Below, in pieces: positions 27,101-36,100 of a stretch of DNA of 64,000 bases (position 1 is the first letter of the stretch; each line of letters starts with the position of its first letter). The translations under genes were made by a program, and so were the position numbers. The DNA is from Wyeomyia smithii. Taxonomy: Eukaryota > Arthropoda > Insecta > Diptera > Culicidae. Under the pieces are notes generated by a model, which worked only from the letters and a program-made list of their open reading frames with translations, was not told the origin of the DNA and made no database searches. The stretch is taken from assembly GCF_029784165.1 (NCBI RefSeq), contig NC_073695.1, forward strand, positions 98,871,485 through 98,935,484. The letters are read 5' to 3'.

Positions 27101-30100
27101 ACCCTAAATTCAGAGTAATTTAAAAAAGGTGGTAATAAGAAGTATGATAGCGATAGTAAATGATGACAAAACTGAAATCGATTTGAAAATAACTTTGGAC
27201 GAAAAAGTGAATGATAACAAAAGGGACATTTGAAAAGCCATAAGAATTTAGATACCAAATTCTGAGATAAAACTTCACAAATATTACCTCAAATTCCACA
27301 TACAGTATATTTCAATTATAATTTCAAATACAAAATCAATATTTTTATCACGCACAGAGTGAAAAAAGCATTATTTGATTGGAAATAGCAATTTTAGGAT
27401 GTTTTCGAGAAACCACAAGTCGCAATTTTGGCTTTCAAAATGAAGTTTGGAATTGATTTCCGGCCTATGAGTATTTTCTAGATTTCTGGCGTATCAATAT
27501 TGGGTGGTATTTGGTCATTTTAGGTTGCATTCAAGGAACTTGAACTCGCCATCTTAGATTTTAAAACGGTATCCTTGGCCGATTTATGGCTCCTGCGCAT
27601 CATCTCGATGTCGTATATTGCATTCTATTCGATCATGTTAGGCTGTTTATCAAAAATCGGAGGTCGCCATCTTTGATTTCAAAATGACGTCTGGTTTCGC
27701 CCTACCAGTTTAAGCTATTCTCTTACTAGCACGCAGAGAATCCCGAGTAAGAATTCCCAGGATACCTTTAACTCGGTGACGGAATCATGAAAGGAATCGC
27801 AAACACGATCCGGAGGATTCCCAATCACGAATCTTATTCAAGAATCCTAGGGCCATATACAGGGCATTCCTAAGGATTCTTTTTTCAGGAATCCTTTTCA
27901 AGGACGCTCACGAATCCAATGTGAAGAATCCTAGAGAATCTTTACGAATCGTATGTGTTCGTCCGGGATTGTTTAGAAACTGGAAGTCACTGTCTTGGAC
28001 TAGAAATTGTGTCTGGAGTTAATTTCCAGCCTCTGAGCATCTTTGTTTTGAAACTGGCGTCTGAAGTTACTCCGGACTTTGACCATTCATTTTGCGTCTG
28101 AGTTTGGATTCTGACCTCTGGTTATGATCCTAGTTTGAAAAAAATATTACCCTGAGTGCTTTAAAACACTCCTGAATTATGTCCTATTGAGCTGCAATTT
28201 TGCACAGGTTCTATAATGGGCCAATGAACACGACATGACCTTCGCTGCCGTCCTAATAAATCTACCTCTACTCTTTCCCACTCGGCGAGAACATTCCAAA
28301 CCAGGGGGTACAATCGATATAAAAAATATTGCCAAGGGGTACGCGGACTAGAAAAGGTTGAGAACCGCTGGTGTAGAGGAAAGAGTCAAAGTATAAAAAT
28401 CCATCACTGACCAAAAAAAAAATTTTCGCGTTTTGTATGGAATTCGGAACATTTTTGGAAATTTCTCGTTTTATGTTGTTTTATATTTGATTTTTTTGGT
28501 TGGAGAGTGAATCCCCAGTTGAAACACACTAGAAATTGATATTAATTTAGATTTAGATTTAGTGTGAAAAAATGCGACAATATGTCGAAATAAAATATAT
28601 AAAAATGCTATGTTTCTAATAGTAGGAGCATAATCTTAGTCATTGTCATAGCTCATGAGTTTTGTTACTGTATGAAACATAAGCGACTCTATTTAGAAGC
28701 GCTATTAGAGTACAAGAAAAAAACGAAAAGTGCAAAATGGTTACCGGCAAAATGATGAAAAACAGCATATTTTACCTAAACCCAGCATGTTTATGTATTT
28801 CTTACAAATAAAACATGTTTCAACACCATTTCTATAACTTTTCAGGAAAGTATGTTTTATAAGTTTAGTTTGAAATGCATAATCATTTAAAATTTCATAC
28901 AAAATTGGAAAAAGTTCATAACGCTCACTAATACTAATGCATCGACGTGAATAGCATACCTTTTAGAACTGTCATCTATACTTGGGTCGGCACCTACTTG
29001 ATTGTTGTACATTGAAGATGGTGAATTAATCCCAAACTAGCCATCTTATGGTGGTTCTTTGTGCAACTTCACTAGCTCAGATTCATCATGTAGCAGCCAC
29101 TACGAAATCTGTGGTCTAAAACTCAAGCTCTTATAACCAAAAATCCCTTCACAGTGAAATCAAAATTACAACATTGGAGTATTTTCAACACATTATACAA
29201 AACAAGAAAACCGAACTGAGTAAATCCTACACAATAAAAATTCTGAATATTACACGTCACGTGGAATGTTTTCTCATTTAAATTTCAGTTTGCTCTGACG
29301 TAAACCACGATTTTGTTAGAAAATTATGTGCAATATCATTTAAATTTCAGTTGCGTCTGATGTAAACCACAATTTTGTTTGAAAATTACTTGCAATATCA
29401 TTAAAAATTTCGTGGAATATTATGGAATTATCTATCATAAGCGATGGAGGCAATTCTTTATATGCGATTCAACATAAAGTTTTCTTACTGTGTAGAAAAG
29501 AATTCGGCGTAGTTTAGGATGCTTATTGTTTTTTCTTCTTTCGTAGGAGCAAAATATTTCTGAATGTTGATTCGAACATTTTAAAAAAAGTTTGAAACTA
29601 GGCACTCTGTTTTTTTCCAAGCTTCCTATGGATCGATGAACCAGATAATGAGAGTTTATAACGCAATTCCACGCGAAATCATCCTTAAAACACTAAAATC
29701 TCAAACGAACGTTATTTTTAGTGATGAAACTTTGTATTTGTTTTCTACTACAGGACACACAACTTTTCCACAAGTATTTTGATTATTCTGACCAGTTGCG
29801 TAGCCAGAATTTTCCTTTGAGGATATTTCGATAAAAAAATATAAATTAAGGTTTGTTCCACTTTGTACTTGGCCGTTTCCTTTTCTTTACTACAGCGCCT
29901 CTAGTTGTCGTGTTTATTTAGTGGTGAATGGTACACGCGTTTAAAAGTTATCCAAAATGAAACGCGAGATTAGAAAAAAATGTGCACACGTGTGTTGAAA
30001 ACCCAACATGATCAGGAGGAATGATCGCCAAGGCTCCCAAACTACCGAAATCGACTGTGAATACCGTGCTTAAACGTTACCGGGACACTTGGACGGTAGA

Positions 30101-33100
30101 TCGCTCTAAACAAACCAAACGTGATGTGGAACATTGGATCGGAAAATACGAGTGAAGGTGATCAGAGCAGTCCGGAATAATCTTGGGGTCTCCCCCCGTG
30201 AGTTGGCGAAAAGGTTCAATGCAGCGCATAAAACAGTTCGTCGAATCTGTATGCGTGATGTATTATGGTCGTATCAAGCCAGCAAACAACCCAACAGGAC
30301 GCTGAAACAGAACCTGGCTGCCAAAACCCGAGTAAGAAAGGTATACGAGCAAGTCCTGACAGAGTACAACGGCTGTATTTTAATTCACGATGAAACATAC
30401 GTCAATATGGACTTAGGACGAATCCCGGGCCGCAAATTATACCATGCTAACCGTAAGGGGAATGCTCCAAGTAGGTTCAAATTTGTTTAGGCGGATAAAT
30501 TGACCCACAAGTTGATGATTTGGCAAGCCATCTTTAGCAGTGGAAAACAGACAAAAGTTTCCATCACAGGAGTAACCATGAATGGACAAGTTAACAAGGA
30601 GAAGTGTCTTCAAGAGATAGTTTTGCCGTTCATCCAGTCACACGAAGACCCCGGATGTATTGGAATGGTACAAGCAGAATAATATTGATGTTGTCGAAAA
30701 AAGGATCAATCCACCAAACTGCCCACAGTTTCGTCCCATCGGAAGATATTGGGCAATAGTCAGGCGCAGGGCCGGATTTAGCCGATGGGGGCCCCGGGGC
30801 AAATTTGTCTGTGAGGTCCTCTTTTCTTAAAACATTTAGAGGTAACGTTCTGGGAGGTGACGAGCAAAAAAAAAAAAAAAGGTCGGCCCAGGGCTAGGGG
30901 GGCCCGGGGCATTTGCCCCCTTTGCCCCCCCCTTAAATCCGGGCCTGGTCAGGCGTAAATTGAAGAAGTGAGTCAAATCAATCCAAACATCATCTGATAT
31001 GGCGAAGCGGTGGAAAAAAATGGCCAATACGGTTGATGTTGCAGAAATTGATGGGAGGTATGCGATGAAAAGTTCGAGAGTTCATCAGAACAGCAGACAA
31101 ATAATTTTTCTTGTAACTTTTTCTTGAAGTTTGATAAAAACGCTGCAAAAACATATTTTTACCAATTTTGTACGTTATTTCCTCATGGAGGAATCGGAAA
31201 TTGTATGTAATATTGTGGAGGGAGGCAGGTTGAAAGAGAGTAACCTAAATCCATGACCGGTATGTAGCAAACCAACTGGTGTACACTAAGGTCTTTTTTA
31301 CGCGGGGGATGTGTTCCAAATTTGGACCCGCGTAAAAACAGACTTTTATAAGTTGCAAATATGACGAAGGAAATCGTCCTAAAATATTTAAATCTCGTTT
31401 GAATATGATAGTGGTCAATCTAGAGACCGAAATGATTTTAAATTTTGAGTATTTACACCAAATTTTTTTTTTTTTTCGAAATAAAGTGCTGATGATTAAG
31501 TTTTTGGTGGCAAGTTTCTATAATATTATTAAACAAAAGAGTGAAACTTTGACCGCTTTAAGGTTTCACATCCCGAAGTTCGATTGAGCTGAAATGTTGC
31601 ATGGGGACTTTTTTCGAGAAGATGATGCTTTTGAGCCCTAAACGAAATTCGATGGTCGAATTTTTACTTTCCCTACTAAACAGTATTACCGAATCAAAAT
31701 ATTGAAAAATATAAGTTAAAAAATAAAAAGAAAACTCTCCACCATTCTGGCTACACCACTAACAAATGCGTAATTTATCAAAAGGGCATATACATTTTAG
31801 AAGTTGAAATCTTTGACGAATTGTATGTCAAAAATTTTGACCTTGAATGTTGGCTATGGACAAGTAGTAAAAATTTATTTTTTAGATTTAGATTTTAATT
31901 TAATTGAGAAACTTTCAAAACTAATCACATGACGGTGAAAAAATAATTTTTAACATTCATTTCAATATAAACTAGAAGTACACTTTGTGAACACACCCTT
32001 AAGCGTAACCGTTTACGAGAGTGTCTATTGATAATAAAAAAATATTTTTAGCTTCTAAGCGGTTTATTTGATCGGTATAGTTTCTTCGGAAAAGTAATTT
32101 TGTCCTTCCAAAAAATATATACACCTTATAAACATCTGAAAAAAACTTGTGTTTTTTTCAAAAAGCTTTTATTCTCTCAGGTTCGAACAAACATCAATAT
32201 TTAACTAACAATGTGTAGTTTTCGTAGAAAAAAAAACATATCTTTAGACAGTGAACTTTTGGACATATCGAATTTATAAATATTCTTTTAACTTTTTACA
32301 TTTTTTTTGCGGTGTGTATTGTTTCCTGGAGCGACAAATCTACGAATTTGAAAAAATCTATACTGAGCGTCTTGGCAGAGTGATTTAAGAAATCAGAAGA
32401 AATAATTATAAGTTTCCGTTAGACTATACTAGAAAATTGAGGAACAAATGTTGAATTCAGTCCGTACAAATACGTATTTCGACTGTGACATACAGTCATC
32501 ATCCATCCACATAATAGTCGAAATAGGTACGTATTTGTACGGACTAAATTCAACATTTACTCCTCAAATTTCTAGTAGAGTCTAACGGAAACTTATAATT
32601 CTTTCTTCTGACAAATCTACAATTCTGCTGAAAACATAACATAAATTAATCAAATCATTTTGGTTAGAATCAAAATTTTCCAAGCATTTTTTCAATCAAA
32701 CAAACCGTTTTACCATGCAAAGAATATTTTATTCATCAGTCACATGTTTTGAAAGGTCCTTTGAAACAGCAGTCGTGAATCAACATGAACAACCGATATC
32801 ATAAAATGCCTTTCTTATCAAAAAGCAACAACTGTGCAAAGTTTCAGTAAAATCGGAAATGATCGATCAGCATCGATTTGCGAGGACTGCCTCTGCTATA
32901 AAAAATAACTCTGCGGAGTTATGTCAGTTTAAATCCAATATGATACTAACACAAAATGCCATTTTTGTCAACACCACATGGCGAAGGTGCTTATGACACA
33001 AGTGGTGGAACATTGAAATGGATGGTTACATGTGTTTGTTTGGCTAGGCAGCATGAAAATCCGACTACTAGTATAAATACGAGTAGGTACAATCGAAATT

Positions 33101-36100
33101 TAGAACTAATATCTTGAATTCATCTGTCATTTGTCTCGAAAAAAGTCGGATCATCGGTAACGGTAAACTTCAAAAAGAATAATTTATTTTAAGGTCATAG
33201 TTTTCAGTAGACCCATTTTATTTCAAAACTCAATTTTCACGCCAAAACTAAGAATGATTCTAATTGCAAAGCGAATCACTCAGGGAAGGAAGCAACGCCA
33301 TCGACTAGCATTAAGAGTTACAAGGTCAACTAATTCAATAGTAATATGTAAAACAGCCAGGATCAGTTACCCATCGCTCAAAAGACCATCAACCTATCTA
33401 ATATCTCTGCAACACCGATCGCTGATCATCCAGCCAATTAAGTGAATTATTACTTAATGTATTTTACAGCTAAGTCATGAATTATTTTTTATCTAAATTC
33501 CCACATGTGCGGCTTTGCACATCACTCATACCACGGATTGCTGCATCGTAAAACCAGACATCGTCGGACGATTCAAACCATTTGCACGCTCGAGTTGAAC
33601 TTGAAAATTTTCTTGACTATTGTAAGTGGCTTACATTGAATGCCAAAACCCCCAAGCAGCATTTATACGTTCACGAATGCACCATGCAAAGCAGAACAGC
33701 ATTCTGTTGTCATTAACACGATGACGGCGCGGGTTATGCTTCATTAAGTAGCAACATGTGTGTAATAAGCTGTACCTTTGATACAATTACATTTCCCGCA
33801 TTCGCTACTGGTCGCGCAAGTGCCCGTATGAACCTTGGCGCTATCAATATCGAACAGGCGTGGGTCTGCCGGGAAAAAAGTCTACGCGCTATTTCCTAAT
33901 CGGTCCACCTTAGGCGTTGGCAAACGTTTTGTGACGTCAAATTTAGCTTCAGTCTCTAAGTCGTGTCCTTAATTTCGTGAATCAATTTGTCTGGTCACGA
34001 AGTGCTGTCTACTGGGTAGGTCAATGGAACTTGGCACCGCTAGCATGTTTGATCGTTATTGACGTCATAGGGCATTTCTTGGGGGCCCAAATTCTCCTAT
34101 TCTTTAGAATGACCAAGGGGTTTGACTACCTTTTAGGAATCAAAAAAAAACACACACAGTAGCTATCCGGAGCCCGAAATCAGCCATTTTCAAGGCTATC
34201 TACACTTGTTCATTGCGCGAACAGCGCGTAGAGAATTCGAAGTAAAACGCATAAAATGGATTGCAATTTACTCAGGAGTGGGCTCTTCTATGGGAAACCT
34301 CGGCGGTTAGGCAATCCCGCCACTTGCCCGGATGTTGATTCGTGCTTGTACATTGGCTGCGCCACAAAATGCAAAGAATGCATGGAAGCTGTACGATCGG
34401 TTAGTTCTATTTTGCTGTATGCTGCGTTAACAAGAAGATACAATACTATTCACTATGTTGTACGGAACCGTTTTACGATAGGCCGATAAAAATACTTTTA
34501 AACTCTGAGGTATAAATGAGTTCTAGATTTCTTCACATTTCTACTGATAGCTATTAAATTAAGCATTCGATTGAAAGGTATTGTTTTAACTGTAATCTTT
34601 CAAATGCAACGCTTCAAATAGGTTAAATCGTTGGCTATAAGATTAAGGAGGTTAAATTGTCCTAAACACATTTTTAGGCATAACTTTTGAGGTGACTATT
34701 TATTAAATAGTTGCAGAAAACCGGTCAGATCAATATCTACAAGTCGGAATAATTCATGTTCTTGAAAAACAGATCACGAGCATTATAAAAAATTAGCTCA
34801 CCTTAAATCAATGGTTGAGGATATAAAAACACGTTCATGATGCCAACAAATATATATGCAGTTATATTGCTCAAACAATAAATCTTGATTCTCCAATAAA
34901 AAAAAAATCTCACTACAAAAGAGTTCTTTTTAAAAGATAAGTTGCGAAATGATTGCTGTGCGGCGAAAGGCCAATGAAACAAAGCTTCAGAAGCACAAAA
35001 GAACAAAAATACAAAAGGTCGACAAAACAAACAGTGCGATAGAACGACAAATTTATAACACAATAGATCAAAAAGATGGAGGCTTGAAATAAGACCATAA
35101 AAGATTCGCCAATTTGTAGCAAATTCAATTTAATTTCGATTTCAAAAAAGTTGCACGTACTAGAAAACATTAACACAACTAACTTCACTTTCCCGACTTA
35201 AACGAAAAACGCAGGCGAAATGATTGCAATCAGTCGCAATCACCCCCCACATGTGTAGACGACACTTTGCCGCCATATCAAGCCTCGCCGTTGTACAGCG
35301 TTACCAGCCATGTCGGATTAACACCGACTGCAAGCGCTTTATACAATACGACGTAGACGAAATAACAAACCTTGATTCTTAATTTTTTCCTAGATGACTC
35401 TATCTAAGCCTTCCGATCCGACACTAGGTTTCCATTGTTTTTGCCAACCATCGATACTTTAATGCACAAGACAAGAGCCGATGCGATCACAGTGCTATAG
35501 CTAGAGTCAGCCAGCGACTTAAATCCTATAAAGCACACATACTGAGCTAGCGTGAAAATTTTAGTTTACGGATGTGGGCTTTGTTTTATATAAAACCCAT
35601 TGCTATAAGTTTTTTTTGCTGAGTTTTTTATACATTGTGCGCAATCAACTGATGCGGATTTGTTTGCTTATAATCAAAACCAGGGTCTAATGAACCAGAT
35701 TATCCTACGGTTTGTGACAATGTAGTGATTAAATTCAAGTACATTACCTTTCTTCCACAGACAAGTGTTCCAACTCCGGCACGTAGCACCAGTGTTCCTC
35801 CGGCACCAGTGTGATGAAAATTTGCGAGAAATATACAAACGCGACGAAAAACGCAAACGGAATCATGAGTAGAAACAGGATCTTTTGATAGCGTCCAAAC
35901 TCGCCTATGTGCGGCAGTAAGTCGTCGAAATCGACGATCGCTTTTTCCTGCACAATATCCAAACCGGTGGCGTTGGTTCCAGTATTCTTGCCATTTTTGT
36001 TCTTGGACTTTGATCCGAGTTCCTTTGTTTGAGCCTGCTTATCCGCAATGACGGGGCATTCAGACACAAAGCCATTGTTAATGAACCCGTTAAGTTTCAG

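Larger units (their letters stand above)
29870..31095 (+). mobile_element. Decayed Tc1/mariner-type element interrupted by a hAT MITE
   Basis: Transposase-like coding runs from about 29955 to 31090 in several frames, broken by the 181-bp MITE at 30767-30947. Same family as the fragment at 23.7 kb. Terminal inverted repeats were not located. Confidence 0.7.
19317..35747 (-). other. 16.4-kb transporter intron
   Basis: Intron between coding exons 1 and 2. It contains two decayed Tc1/mariner elements, SINE fragments, a hAT MITE, an ACGCGG-type MITE and a 220-bp hairpin. In 19317-23150 and 32612-35747 I see only AT-rich sequence with short unsupported ORFs. Confidence 0.8.
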
